DNA from: CAWGET01 sp963821715
GTDB lineage: Bacteria; Bacteroidota; Ignavibacteria; Ignavibacteriales; Melioribacteraceae
Reading direction: 5' to 3'
Assembly (NCBI GenBank): GCA_963821715.1
Contig: CAWGET010000010.1
Span: forward strand, 248,001-312,000
Length of the DNA: 64,000 bases
Shown here: in pieces, positions 43,303 to 52,441 of the stretch
How positions within the stretch are numbered: position 1 is the first letter of the stretch
Layout of the letters: every line of letters begins with the position of its first letter
The notes under the pieces: generated by a model
What the model saw: the letters and a program-made list of their open reading frames with translations, nothing else
Databases searched by the model: none
Told to the model about the DNA's origin: nothing
Made by a program: the position numbers and the translations under genes

Positions 43303-43536
43303 ATGGCTGACGAAAAAAAATTGAGAGATGTTGGACCCCCGTTTGACACTGAACAAAATTCGCCGGTTGTTGACGAGTTAAAAGATCACGATACAGAGAA
43401 AACCATTAACAACGCTGTTTGTTGGTTTAATTCTGTTCAGTACCGGGAAGGAGAAGAAGTTCTTTCCGAAGGTGTTGTGCTAAAATGTCATTCGAGCGGA
43501 AAGTGGGTTAAACAAGGCAGCGCCGATAATAAATAA
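43303..43536 (+). CDS. small DUF1496-like cysteine-containing protein
   Basis: This is a 77-residue acidic protein from the ATG at 43303, with GGAG 7 nt upstream; an upstream ATG at 43282 has no such site. The C-terminal half (NAVCWFNSVQYREGEEV, then VVLKCHSSGKWVK) resembles DUF1496-type domains, in which a Cys-Trp/Tyr motif and a second Cys frame a small beta fold. The N-terminal half looks disordered (PPFDTEQNSP). The function is unknown. It stands alone between the CHAD and YbaK genes. Confidence 0.65.
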   Translation: MADEKKLRDVGPPFDTEQNSPVVDELKDHDTEKTINNAVCWFNSVQYREGEEVLSEGVVLKCHSSGKWVKQGSADNK

Positions 43537-43634
43537 ATTAACCCCGAACAAATTGAGGAATTGTGTTGGATTTCCGGTTTTCAAAAAAATCCTAAAAATG
43601 TTTGGAAATTACCAACTTATAACCGGAGGAGAAA

Positions 43635-44117
43635 ATGCCGGTAAAAAAACTTAAACAATTTCTTGACGAGAATAATGTGAAGTATGTTTCTGTAAGTCAC
43701 TCTGCGGCTTATACTGCTCAGGAGATCGCGGCTTCAGCACATATTCCGGGCAAAGAATTGGCAAAAACAGTAATCCTTAAAGTGAAAGGCGAGCTCGCAA
43801 TGGCAATTCTTCCGGCTTCCTTTAAAGTCGATTTCGATCAGATGAAAGAGGCTTTGGGAACCCAGGAAATTGAACTTGCCGCCGAAGAGGAGTTTAAATA
43901 TTATTTTTCGGATTGCGAAGTTGGTGCCATGCCGCCTTTTGGCAATTTATACGATATGGATGTTTATGTTGCCGAGAGCCTTACTAAAGACGAGCAGATT
44001 GCTTTTAACGCCTGCAATCATAAAGAACTCGTTAAGATGTCTTATAAGGATTTCGAGTCGCTTGTGAATCCTAAAGTGATTAATTTTTCGTTTAATTTTG
44101 ATAAGCATCATCATTAA
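43635..44117 (+). CDS. YbaK/ProX-type aminoacyl-tRNA deacylase domain protein
   Basis: This 160-residue cytoplasmic protein has the YbaK/INS editing fold. The conserved lysine is in GKELAKTVILKV, and MPPFGNLYDMDVYV matches the family's GxxxPFG loop. Such proteins hydrolyse mischarged tRNA-Pro or related substrates. A ribosome site (GGAGGAG) precedes the ATG. Which aminoacyl-tRNA it edits is unknown. Confidence 0.88.
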   Translation: MPVKKLKQFLDENNVKYVSVSHSAAYTAQEIAASAHIPGKELAKTVILKVKGELAMAILPASFKVDFDQMKEALGTQEIELAAEEEFKYYFSDCEVGAMPPFGNLYDMDVYVAESLTKDEQIAFNACNHKELVKMSYKDFESLVNPKVINFSFNFDKHHH

Positions 44118-44201
44118 AATTTAATGAACAATTTTTGCAAGTTATCAGCATAAGTTATATGCTAAAGGAAATCTATGTACATATAAATAATACAGGGATT
44201 A

Positions 44202-44921
44202 ATGTTGAATATTTTGTCGGACCTTAGAGTTTATTTAAAAAGCTTAAATCACCGCGCAGTCGTAATTCTGATCGTTTCTTTCATAATCGTAATCGGAATT
44301 TGGTCCTTCGTAGAAATAATTGACGCGATCTCGGAAAAAGAGACAGTCAGTTTCGATACATCCATTTTAGAACTTACGCGCAACCCTGATAATCCGGCGC
44401 TTACCCAAGGCCCGGTTTGGCTTCCCGGCGTAGTGCGGGATATTACAGCGCTTGGCAGCGGTGCGGTTCTCGCAATAGTAGTTCTCATAGTCACCCTGTA
44501 TCTGATCTTACTTAAAAAATACAACGCGGTTCTTCTGGTATTAGGCGCAACAATCGGCGGAACTATTTTGGTAACCGTTATTAAATTAATTGTAGGAAGA
44601 GCGCGTCCAAATGTTGTACCCGCTTTGATGACTGAAACGTCACTCAGTTTCCCGAGCGGACATTCGGCAATGTCGGCGGTAGTTTATTTATCGCTTGCTG
44701 CTCTGCTGGCCCGGATGGAATTCTCCTACAAAATAAAAATTTACATTATGACGATCGCGCTCCTCCTAACATTCATGATTGGCTTGACGCGAATTTTTCT
44801 CGGAGTTCATTATCCTACCGATGTTCTCGGCGGCTGGGCTATCGGAATTGCATGGGCTACTTTCTGTTGGTTCATAGCCTGGTATCTGGAAAATAAAAAG
44901 AATGTGAAAGTGGATTCTTAA
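44202..44921 (+). CDS. PAP2-family membrane phosphatase
   Basis: This 239-residue protein has about six membrane segments and all three PAP2 motifs: KLIVGRARPN, SFPSGHSAMSA and RIFLGVHYPTDVLGG. Members dephosphorylate lipids such as undecaprenyl diphosphate or phosphatidic acid. The active site faces the periplasm. The substrate is not resolvable from sequence alone. It is followed by a 267-bp gap without recognisable features, then the convergent carotenoid operon. Confidence 0.93.
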   Translation: MLNILSDLRVYLKSLNHRAVVILIVSFIIVIGIWSFVEIIDAISEKETVSFDTSILELTRNPDNPALTQGPVWLPGVVRDITALGSGAVLAIVVLIVTLYLILLKKYNAVLLVLGATIGGTILVTVIKLIVGRARPNVVPALMTETSLSFPSGHSAMSAVVYLSLAALLARMEFSYKIKIYIMTIALLLTFMIGLTRIFLGVHYPTDVLGGWAIGIAWATFCWFIAWYLENKKNVKVDS

Positions 44922-45188
44922 GAAAAACATTATAAAAGAGAATTGCAAAGAGGAATTGAAAAGAAGAATTAAAAGAAAGTTTAAGGATTTAATTCCGCGT
45001 TTGCGTTGTGTTTAATGAGCCGTCTTCGCGAATTTATTAATGAGGAAAAAGAATTTTTTATTCGATGCTTTTATTAGCGCATTAGCGACAAAAATGTTTA
45101 AATAAATGCTGCGCTCAAGAAGACCTTATACCAAAATTACCAAGATTAACCCTGTTGCTCCATGCCCCATGCTCTTTGCCCTTTACTA

Positions 45189-46673
45189 TTAGAGTTCATA
45201 TTTTCTAACTAAATCCGCGGTTATTTTACCGGATTGGAGCACGAGCGGGATTCCGCCGCCGGGATGAGCGCTTCCGCCGCAAAAATATAATCCCTTTGTT
45301 TTGCTTGATTTATTCCGCTGCCTTAAAAAAGCAGCCTTTCTGCTGTTCGATGAAATCCCGTAAATACTTCCCTTGTAGCTGTTCGTTTTGTCTTCGAGAA
45401 TTTCCGGTGTTAAAATTTCTTCTTCTATTATCTTACCGCTTAAATCAATTTTCAAAAAATCTTTTATTTTTTGGATGACAGACTTTCTTACCTCAGGAAT
45501 TTTTTCCGTCCAATTTTCACCTTCATTATAAGGCGTATTAATCATAACAAACCAATTTTCATGACCGTCGGGCGCGTCGTCTTTGTTAAATTTACAAGAA
45601 ATATAAATGTAAACCGTCGGGTCGGAAGGAATTTTTCGTTCGTCAAAGATTTCGTCAAACTCTTTTTTATAATTTTCTGAAAATAAAATATTGTGAATTT
45701 CGAGTCCGGCATAATTTCCTTCAATTCCCCAATAAAAAACAATCGCGGATGATGAAACTTCCGGCGGCTTTTCCTTCGGCGTCTCCCGTAGCAATTTTTC
45801 TTTTGTAAACTGCGCGTCGGAATTCACGATTAGAATTTCCGAATAAAAAGTATTATTCTGACTTTTTCTGTTGTCATATTCAATTCCAACCGTGCGTTTT
45901 CCATCTTGCAAAATCTTAGTTACGTCTGAATTGAAATGGAACTTTACATTTTTTTTCACAGCCAATTTTTGAAGCGCCTTGACTATGGAATATATTCCAC
46001 CTTTCACAACAAATCCGCCGAGAACAAATTCAACGTAAGGAATTATATTGAGAGTTGCCGGGGCTTTATACGGATTCGATCCGCTGTAAGTTGCATATCT
46101 GTCGAATAATTGAATTACTTTCGGGCCGCGGAAAAATTTTGAATTCGCTTCGTGCACGCTTCTAAAAGAATCGATTTTAAAGATTTCCAAAAACGATTTT
46201 ACTGTTTTTAAATTTGAATAAGTATCTATTTCGTTCAGACTTTTATACAAAAAAATGTCCGCGGTTACATCGTATATTTTTTTTGAATAATCAAAATACT
46301 TTTTTACGGCTTCTTGATTGTCGGCAGTTTTGGATTCAATTTCTTCGGCAAATTTTTCTATTAATGAATAACCGTTCATTATTGTGCCGTCCGGATAAAA
46401 ATAGCGGCAGAGGTTATCCAATGGTTGCATATCAAGATAATCTTCCGGTTTTTCACCTTGATCATAAAAAATATTTTTTAAGATGGACGGCATTGTCAGC
46501 AGCGATGGCCCGGTATCGAAACGGAAACCGTTCAAATTAATTTCGCCGGCTTTTCCTCCGGCTGAAGAATTTTTCTCGAAGACATGAACTTCAAAATCGG
46601 AAGAGAGATTTACAGCCGCCGAAAGCCCGCCGAGTCCGGCGCCGATTACAACGGCTTTTTTTCTTTCAGCCAT
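45189..46673 (-). CDS. CrtI-type carotenoid desaturase/oxidoreductase (second paralogue)
   Basis: This 494-residue FAD-dependent amine-oxidase-like enzyme has the dinucleotide motif VVIGAGLGGLSAAVNL, then GGKAGEINLNGFRFDTGPS. The C-terminal FCGGSAHPGGGIPLVLQSG signature is that of CrtI/CrtD/CrtN proteins. It is the last gene of the carotenoid operon, overlapping the cyclase gene by 28 bp, and is clearly diverged from the first paralogue. It may catalyse later desaturation such as CrtD-type 3,4-desaturation, or a non-redundant part of phytoene desaturation. Confidence 0.88.
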   Translation of the reverse strand: MAERKKAVVIGAGLGGLSAAVNLSSDFEVHVFEKNSSAGGKAGEINLNGFRFDTGPSLLTMPSILKNIFYDQGEKPEDYLDMQPLDNLCRYFYPDGTIMNGYSLIEKFAEEIESKTADNQEAVKKYFDYSKKIYDVTADIFLYKSLNEIDTYSNLKTVKSFLEIFKIDSFRSVHEANSKFFRGPKVIQLFDRYATYSGSNPYKAPATLNIIPYVEFVLGGFVVKGGIYSIVKALQKLAVKKNVKFHFNSDVTKILQDGKRTVGIEYDNRKSQNNTFYSEILIVNSDAQFTKEKLLRETPKEKPPEVSSSAIVFYWGIEGNYAGLEIHNILFSENYKKEFDEIFDERKIPSDPTVYIYISCKFNKDDAPDGHENWFVMINTPYNEGENWTEKIPEVRKSVIQKIKDFLKIDLSGKIIEEEILTPEILEDKTNSYKGSIYGISSNSRKAAFLRQRNKSSKTKGLYFCGGSAHPGGGIPLVLQSGKITADLVRKYEL

Positions 46674-47335
46674 TTATCTTTTGCCTTTATATAAACAATT
46701 AAATAAAAAGAGAGCATCGAAAAGGAATAGAAAAAATCTTCGAGCGGAATTGTAAAAATTCTAATTCCCCAAATCGCTTCTTCGTTGTAAGTAACAATCG
46801 GAAGAGAAGTTAAAATGTAATTAACAATTACAAAGGGGAAGTATGAAATTAAAATATAGAGCCAGTAAGATTTGGAAAAAATCACATCATCAAAAAAAAG
46901 AATTGCTGTAACAAAAAATAGCGCCGATGCCATCAATACAATTAACGTGTAATATTGCTCTCTGAAAAGAAGAGCAACGGCAAACAATATCATGGAAAAA
47001 ACCAGGAAAAAATTTTTACTTACTCCAAGCCGCCTATCCCGGAAATAAAATTTAACATTCTCGTAAATAAAAATGCAGGCAAAAGGAACGGTAACAAAAA
47101 AGAGAATTTCTTCGATGGGGAGATTTACAATTTTTAATCCTGTAAGATATTTGGGATTGAACGCCCAATCGCCGCGCGCCGTTGCCGCAATATCCCATAA
47201 AATATAGGCTCCGCCGGTTAAAACTACTGAGGCCAGAACCGGAAGGATTTTTTTAATGTAGCGGATCCTTTTTTCGAAAGCCAGCGCTAAAGGTCCCAGT
47301 AATATTGCTATATTCAGAAGTAGGTATTCACTCAT
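46646..47335 (-). CDS. lycopene cyclase, CrtYc/CrtYd-type fused membrane protein
   Basis: This 229-residue membrane protein has two lycopene-cyclase (c/d) repeats. Repeat 1 has DIAATARGDWAFNPKYLTG and LPIEEILFFVTVPFACIFIYE, and repeat 2 has AIWGIRIFTIPLEDFFYSFSM. The PxE(E/D) pairs are the conserved acidic residues. Such enzymes cyclise lycopene ends to beta-ionone rings, and fungi and haloarchaea have related fusions. It overlaps both neighbours (8 and 28 bp). Confidence 0.88.
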   Translation of the reverse strand: MSEYLLLNIAILLGPLALAFEKRIRYIKKILPVLASVVLTGGAYILWDIAATARGDWAFNPKYLTGLKIVNLPIEEILFFVTVPFACIFIYENVKFYFRDRRLGVSKNFFLVFSMILFAVALLFREQYYTLIVLMASALFFVTAILFFDDVIFSKSYWLYILISYFPFVIVNYILTSLPIVTYNEEAIWGIRIFTIPLEDFFYSFSMLSFYLIVYIKAKDKWLKEKKPL

Positions 47336-47894
47336 TCAACGCCAGAAAATTGTCCTCAAGTGTTATCGATTGTTCCTCGGTCAATCTGCCGGAATCCAGC
47401 ATATATTTTGTGATATCTTTCTGCGCGTCACGATCGAGATGATCGAATTTTTTTTTCAGAAGCAGACTCACAATCAGCTCCGCGTCATCCCCCCGCTCTT
47501 TTCCGTAACCCATAATCCCTGGAATATTATGAAGTATCGCAAATCTCAAAAACCGTATCTCAAGATTTTCCGGCGCTTCGGCAATCGCGTCTTCCAAAAT
47601 ATTTAAGGCTTTTTTAACGTGAATGAATTTACTTATAGGAAATGGAGAATACTTTGCTTTCAGGGATTCGAGTCCGCCTTCGTAAGCTAAAATCAAAACA
47701 GGATACGTTTCTTTTTTCCCGGAAAAATTTTCATTGATGAAGTTTTCAAGTTCATTGAGCGAATCCTCAGAATCGACAGCGGCGTAAAATTTTTCTCGGA
47801 TAAATTCAAGATCGTCTTGTTCAACTTCGGAATAAGGATCTGCAGAAAGAGGAACAAAAAATATCAGAAAGAGGAACAGAAAATATTTTAACAT
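47328..47894 (-). CDS. unrecognised exported protein within carotenoid operon
   Basis: This 188-residue protein has a signal peptide (MLKYFLFLFLIFFVPLSA) and a helical body resembling TPR-type repeats (KALNILEDAIAEAPENLEIRFLRFAIL). It contains a conserved-looking NIPGIMGYGKERGDDAELIV segment. It abuts crtB (no gap) and overlaps the cyclase by 8 bp, so it is firmly part of the operon. I do not recognise a function. A membrane-organising or pigment-handling role is only a guess from context. Confidence 0.72.
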   Translation of the reverse strand: MLKYFLFLFLIFFVPLSADPYSEVEQDDLEFIREKFYAAVDSEDSLNELENFINENFSGKKETYPVLILAYEGGLESLKAKYSPFPISKFIHVKKALNILEDAIAEAPENLEIRFLRFAILHNIPGIMGYGKERGDDAELIVSLLLKKKFDHLDRDAQKDITKYMLDSGRLTEEQSITLEDNFLALNE

Positions 47895-48743
47895 TTACGC
47901 AACCCGTAATACTTTTATTTCTATTATTGATTTTAATAACAAATATAATTTTTTGATATTTGAAATGCGGACTCTGCGCTTCAATAATTCTTTCGCTTCC
48001 ATCCTCCTTATTTTTTTGAACAATGCAAAATAATAATAATACGCCGAATAAACTCCGAGGCGAACTCCGAGCGGAAGTTTTAATATTCCGGTAAGCGCGC
48101 TCTTAAATTCTTTCTCAACCTCTTCTTCAAGAATGGTTTTATTTTTGTCGTTTATCAAATCAACATCGTGAACATCGGGCAGATATATCCTTCCGCGTTC
48201 TTCAAAGTCGCTCTTCATATCGCGCAAAAAATTTACCTTCTGAAACGCGGAGCCGAGAGCGCGCGCAGGTTCTTTTAATTCGGCGTACTTTTTTTCGTCT
48301 CCGAGACAAAAAACTTTTAAGCACATCAATCCAACAACTTCGGCGGAGCCATAAATGTAATCGTCATAATTTCCCCGTTCGTACGAATTCTGTTCCAGAT
48401 CCATTTCCATACTTTTCAAAAAATCTTCAACCAAATCGAGGTTGACGTTATATTTATTTACAACCTGCTGAAAAGTATGAATGACCGGATTGGTAGATAT
48501 GCCCGTATTAATTGCCTCAAAAGTTTCATCCCGAAATTCATTTAGCATTTTTCTTTTATCGTAACCGTGGAAAGAATCTACAATTTCATCGGCGAGCCGC
48601 ACATAACCGTAAATTGAATAAACGGCGTCCCGGTATTCCGGAGCGAAAGCTTTTATGCCCATACTAAATGATGTGCTGTACGAATTTGTAATCAGCTTGC
48701 TGATATTGAAACTCGCTTTATGATAATTCTGTATGTCGCTCAT
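47895..48743 (-). CDS. crtB: phytoene synthase
   Basis: This 282-residue trans-isoprenyl diphosphate synthase condenses two geranylgeranyl diphosphates to phytoene. The first Asp-rich motif is ADEIVDSF (Asp52 and Asp56), and the second region is KVNFLRDMKSDFEERGRIYLP. SYSTSFSMGI at residue 21 is the usual N-terminal signature. It overlaps the upstream desaturase by 26 bp. Squalene synthase-like members share the fold, but neighbours point to phytoene. Confidence 0.94.
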   Translation of the reverse strand: MSDIQNYHKASFNISKLITNSYSTSFSMGIKAFAPEYRDAVYSIYGYVRLADEIVDSFHGYDKRKMLNEFRDETFEAINTGISTNPVIHTFQQVVNKYNVNLDLVEDFLKSMEMDLEQNSYERGNYDDYIYGSAEVVGLMCLKVFCLGDEKKYAELKEPARALGSAFQKVNFLRDMKSDFEERGRIYLPDVHDVDLINDKNKTILEEEVEKEFKSALTGILKLPLGVRLGVYSAYYYYFALFKKIRRMEAKELLKRRVRISNIKKLYLLLKSIIEIKVLRVA

Positions 48744-50202
48744 TCTCTATTCTCTCCGTTACAAGTTTTGAACTTATTATTACCATTGGAAGTCCGGTTC
48801 CGGGCGTTGTGGAAGCGCCCACATAATACAAGTTTGAAAAATGTTCGTCCTTATTTTTAGGACGGAAAGCGCCCACCTGATTCATATCGTGAGCCAGTCC
48901 GAGTCCCGATCCCTTGTAAAGATTAAAGGCTCCCGCCCAATCATCCGGCGCCAGAATTTTCTTCGTAATTAAATTTTTGTTAATATCGAACCCGGTTCGT
49001 TCGGATAAATCTTTTATTATGTTTTCCGCAAGTTCATTTTTGTCCGACCAGTCTTGCTTAAAACGTAAATCCGGAACTGGACACAGAATGTAAATATTTT
49101 CGCATCCTTCGGGCGCTACCGAGTCTTCACTCTTCGACAAAACGTTAACGTAGTAGTAAGGCTTTTGGGGACTAATCGTTGACGTGAAAATTTCGTCGGC
49201 ATAACCCTTAAAGTTTTTCCCGAGGAAATAATTATGATGCATCAGTTTATCAACTTTTCCTTTTACGCCGAGATAAATTGTAAAGGGCGCGAGAGTCCAG
49301 TGCATCTTATCCAGCTTTTCAGCGGTGAATTTTTTTCTTCCCAAAATTTGTCCACGAAAAGCGGCCGCGTCTGAATTGGAAACGAAAAGATCGGCGTTCC
49401 ATCTTTTGCCATTTTGGTCTACAACTTCGTAAACTTTGCCGTTATTATTTCCAATAGAAACTATCTCCGTGTTATAAACAATTTCTACGTTTCGTTCGTT
49501 TAAAATTCTTAAAAGCTCTTCTACAATTTTATACATACCGCCTTTAACTCGCCAGTAACCGTTGTGGCGCATTTCGGTGTAATTAAGAAGTGAATAAATT
49601 GCCGGAGTTTGAAATGGCGTTGATCCGAGAAAAAAAGCGACTAAAGAAAAAATCACTTTAATTTCCTGCGACGTAAAAATTTTATCCACTTCGCTCCACA
49701 TTGTTCTAAATAAATATGGAAGATGTTTTTTCGGAACGCGCGAAAGTTTCAGAATGTATTCGAGCTTATTATTGAAATTTGCTTTAACAACCTTGTCTTC
49801 AGTATCGTGGAAAAACTCTCCGGCGCGCTGTAAATATTTCTCAGCCTTTTCAGCTAAATTTGGTTCAATGTCCTCAAATTCTTTTTGCAGCAGATCTAAA
49901 TTCTTCCAAATTTTGCGTGGTTTTTCCTGCCCTTCGAAAAACACCTGGTAAATCGGATCTAATTCTTCGAGTTCTACGGGATTTTTTTCTCCGACGCTTT
50001 CGAATAATTCGTCGAGTTCGTATGTCATACTCATAAACGAAGGACCGAGATCAAATTTAAACCCATCCATTTCTAATTTGTTCAACCGACCTCCCGCCGT
50101 GGAATGTTTTTCCAGAATTGTAACTTTATATCCTTTTGAGGAAAGCCGGAGAGCGGTTGACAATCCGCCCAATCCCGAACCTATGACTATCGCTTTTTGC
50201 AT
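48718..50202 (-). CDS. crtI: phytoene desaturase (CrtI type), first gene of carotenoid operon
   Basis: This 494-residue FAD enzyme introduces double bonds into phytoene to give zeta-carotene, neurosporene or lycopene. Motifs are IVIGSGLGGLSTALRLSS, then GGRLNKLEMDGFKFDLGPS, and near the C-terminus YYVGASTTPGTGLPMVI. AAGGATAAA is the ribosome site. The operon order crtI, crtB, unknown, cyclase, second crtI has overlapping or abutting genes throughout, so the five are one transcript. Confidence 0.93.
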   Translation of the reverse strand: MQKAIVIGSGLGGLSTALRLSSKGYKVTILEKHSTAGGRLNKLEMDGFKFDLGPSFMSMTYELDELFESVGEKNPVELEELDPIYQVFFEGQEKPRKIWKNLDLLQKEFEDIEPNLAEKAEKYLQRAGEFFHDTEDKVVKANFNNKLEYILKLSRVPKKHLPYLFRTMWSEVDKIFTSQEIKVIFSLVAFFLGSTPFQTPAIYSLLNYTEMRHNGYWRVKGGMYKIVEELLRILNERNVEIVYNTEIVSIGNNNGKVYEVVDQNGKRWNADLFVSNSDAAAFRGQILGRKKFTAEKLDKMHWTLAPFTIYLGVKGKVDKLMHHNYFLGKNFKGYADEIFTSTISPQKPYYYVNVLSKSEDSVAPEGCENIYILCPVPDLRFKQDWSDKNELAENIIKDLSERTGFDINKNLITKKILAPDDWAGAFNLYKGSGLGLAHDMNQVGAFRPKNKDEHFSNLYYVGASTTPGTGLPMVIISSKLVTERIENERHTELS

Positions 50203-50512
50203 TTTATCCTTAAGATATCATTTCTGTTATTAACGCAGACCTGCTTTTAATAGTTCCATTTTGTTTAACAGATTTTGCTGAATTTCGGTTTAATATGGCA
50301 GGTTTGGTCGTTTTTCTCCGGAAGGAGAATACTTCACAATAAAAAAACTTATTTTATTTTGAAATTTGTTTATTTATTTTAAGATTAAAGGAATCAAATT
50401 TTTAAAGTTTTGTTTGTTATGAGGCGATGTTAATCTTTAGCCATAAGTCCCAGGCACAGGGCTTTATCAAAAAAATAAATTTACAAGAAAATAATATAAT
50501 CAGGAGTAGAAT
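50203..50512. other. divergent intergenic region between crt operon and CBM48 gene
   Basis: These 310 A/T-rich bases should contain the promoters of both the carotenoid operon and the CBM48 gene. The only distinct structure is the hairpin TTCTCC-ggaa-GGAGAA at 50314-50329. No recognisable riboswitch, tRNA or credible small gene is seen. Confidence 0.5.
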
Positions 50513-50821
50513 ATGTCTGTAAAAAAGCAATATCTAAAAACAAAACCGGTCGTTAAAGTAGCCTTTAAACTTCCGAAAGAAGTAGGGAAAGATTATAAAA
50601 AAGCGAGCGTAGTAGGAGATTTCAACGATTGGAATCATAAAAAACATCCAATGAAAAAAATGAAAGATGGTTCGTTTTCACTTTCCGTTGAGCTGGAAAA
50701 AGACAGGGAATATCAATTCAGATATTTATTAGATGGGAAAACCTGGACTAACGAAGCTGACGCCGACAAACAAGTAACAACTCATTTCGGTGATTCTGAA
50801 AATTCGGTTTTAACGCTATAA
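50513..50821 (+). CDS. stand-alone CBM48/isoamylase-N-type glycan-binding protein
   Basis: This 102-residue cytoplasmic protein consists almost only of a CBM48/AMPK-type module: ASVVGDFNDWNHKKHPM, FSLSVELEKDREYQFRYLLDG and WTNEADAD are the hallmark strands. Such modules bind glycogen or related alpha-glucans and are normally attached to branching enzymes or kinases. Here it is a single-domain protein. A ribosome site (CAGGAG) precedes the ATG and a terminator follows. Confidence 0.9.
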   Translation: MSVKKQYLKTKPVVKVAFKLPKEVGKDYKKASVVGDFNDWNHKKHPMKKMKDGSFSLSVELEKDREYQFRYLLDGKTWTNEADADKQVTTHFGDSENSVLTL

Positions 50822-50827
50822 TTTACC

Positions 50828-50864
50828 GCTGTCCAAAAAGAGATTATTCCACTTTTTGGGCAGC
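50828..50864 (+). terminator. intrinsic terminator after CBM48 gene
   Basis: GCTGTCCAAAAAG pairs with CTTTTTGGGCAGC (one G-T pair) around an 11-nt loop and is followed by TTTTAT. The opposite strand reads an A/T-rich tract too, so it may also serve the convergent HDOD gene. Confidence 0.8.
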
Positions 50865-50871
50865 TTTTATA

Positions 50872-51753
50872 TTAGTATGCGCTTTCGCTTGCGGCTTCGA
50901 GGAAAACTTCCTCGTGATTTTTAATAAACTCTTTTAATTCTTCTTTGCTGCCAAATTCGAGAACAGAAAATATTTCTTCGTCCAATTGATAGTTGTCGTC
51001 CCAGTAAAATTTGGCGACACCGAACTTTTGCGTCATATAATCTGCAAGATGCACAATTGCCGGGATCAGCTTTATAGTTTTTGCTTTTGTGGGCTGATGA
51101 TGGTTTCCTATCGCATCTCCAAGATCGTCGGGAAGTCCCCATTTTTCGGATAGAAACGTTCCCATCATTTCATGTGTCATCCCGAGAACTTCTAATTCGT
51201 TCTCTAAAAATTTTCCGTCGGCTTTACTTTTTTCAGCAATTTCATTGAATTCTGCCGGGAAAAATTTGTACATCACCTGAAGTCCTAGTTCATGCAGCAT
51301 TCCGCCGATAAAAGCGTCGGTAGCTATCTCCAGATGACCAAGATAGCGCGCTATTTCTTTAGAGGCCGATGCTACGACGAGGGAATGATACCAGAATTCA
51401 TCATAGTTAAAATTTTCGCTCGAGTCAATTTTTATCGCGTTGGAAAGAGATATAGCAGTTACAATACTCCTAATCTCGTCATTCCCCAAAACCATTATAG
51501 CAAATTCCAGCGAAGAAACCCGCCTTTGCAATCCATAAAAAGGAGAATTGGCCACGGCAAGAATTTTTGTAGTTAAACCTTGGTCTTTGCTTATTGCGTT
51601 TATCAATTCATATGTTGATGTGGAATTGTTCCTTAAAATATTCGTAACTTCGAACATTACTTTCGGAATTGAAGGAAGATTTTTAATATCTTTCAAAACT
51701 TTTGTTGTCTCAATCATTTTATCCGACGATTCCTGTATGTCTTTTATAACCAT
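50872..51753 (-). CDS. HDOD-domain signalling protein
   Basis: This 293-residue protein is built around an HDOD domain (about 25-220). It has LPSIPKVMFEV, LTTKILAVANSPFYG and VSSLEFAIMVLGNDEIRSIV, with the helical core HELGLQVMYKFFP and IGNHHQPTKA. HDOD proteins are regulators without the full HD metal site, often linked to chemotaxis, c-di-GMP or stress signalling. No partner is adjacent; CheW lies 2.6 kb away. Confidence 0.92.
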   Translation of the reverse strand: MVIKDIQESSDKMIETTKVLKDIKNLPSIPKVMFEVTNILRNNSTSTYELINAISKDQGLTTKILAVANSPFYGLQRRVSSLEFAIMVLGNDEIRSIVTAISLSNAIKIDSSENFNYDEFWYHSLVVASASKEIARYLGHLEIATDAFIGGMLHELGLQVMYKFFPAEFNEIAEKSKADGKFLENELEVLGMTHEMMGTFLSEKWGLPDDLGDAIGNHHQPTKAKTIKLIPAIVHLADYMTQKFGVAKFYWDDNYQLDEEIFSVLEFGSKEELKEFIKNHEEVFLEAASESAY

Positions 51754-51905
51754 TGAAATTCCTGAATGTTTTTCTTCTTAGATATTTATATTTTCGAAAA
51801 AAAATTCAAATAATTGAGCGCATATTACATAAAATTTATTTATTTAAGATTGATACTCTTAAATTATTTTCAAATATTATTTTTAATGTAAACGAGGAAG
51901 GAAAA

Positions 51906-52361
51906 ATGAAAGAGAATTTCGAATGGAGCAGGTTAGAGGGAATAAATGAAAAGACGATGGAAGAAATTGAAGACCGCATAAAATGCTATGCCTTAAGGAG
52001 GCCGGAGGATATTGAAAACAGACTTGCGGAGCTTGATCATGAATGGAATATCGAAAGATTTCTCGATCTAAAAATATTCTCGGTCGCTTTGATCGGTACA
52101 ATTCTCGGCATAACAAAAACCAAAAAATGGCTGCTTCTTTCCGGTGTTGCGCTGCCATTCTTACTCCTAAATTCAACTTCTAGTCGAAATCCACTTCATT
52201 CAATTTTTAGTGAATTTGGATTCCGGAATAAAAAAGAAATCGAACTTGAACGATATGCGTTAAAAGCGCTTCGAGGTGATTTTAAAGGCCTGGATGATAA
52301 ATCCGAAGAATCGGATCAGCTCGATTTAGCCATGAAAGTTATCGACTCAATAAAAAAATAG
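51906..52361 (+). CDS. DUF2892-like small membrane protein
   Basis: This 151-residue protein starts at the ATG at 51906 (GAGGAAGGA upstream). It has LAELDHEWNIERFLDLK, two short hydrophobic helices (FSVALIGTILGI and WLLLSGVALPFLLLN) and ELERYALKALRGDF near the end. This pattern matches a DUF2892-type family in which the C-terminal LKALRGDF block is conserved. The cysteine-rich loop usually seen after the second helix is replaced here by a serine-rich one. The function is unknown. Confidence 0.75.
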   Translation: MKENFEWSRLEGINEKTMEEIEDRIKCYALRRPEDIENRLAELDHEWNIERFLDLKIFSVALIGTILGITKTKKWLLLSGVALPFLLLNSTSSRNPLHSIFSEFGFRNKKEIELERYALKALRGDFKGLDDKSEESDQLDLAMKVIDSIKK

Positions 52362-52441
52362 AAAATCTCCGTTAACTTGGCCGGTTTATAATCAAATAAT
52401 TATTCGCTAAATTAAATTTAAAATAATCAGAGGGTTATCAA

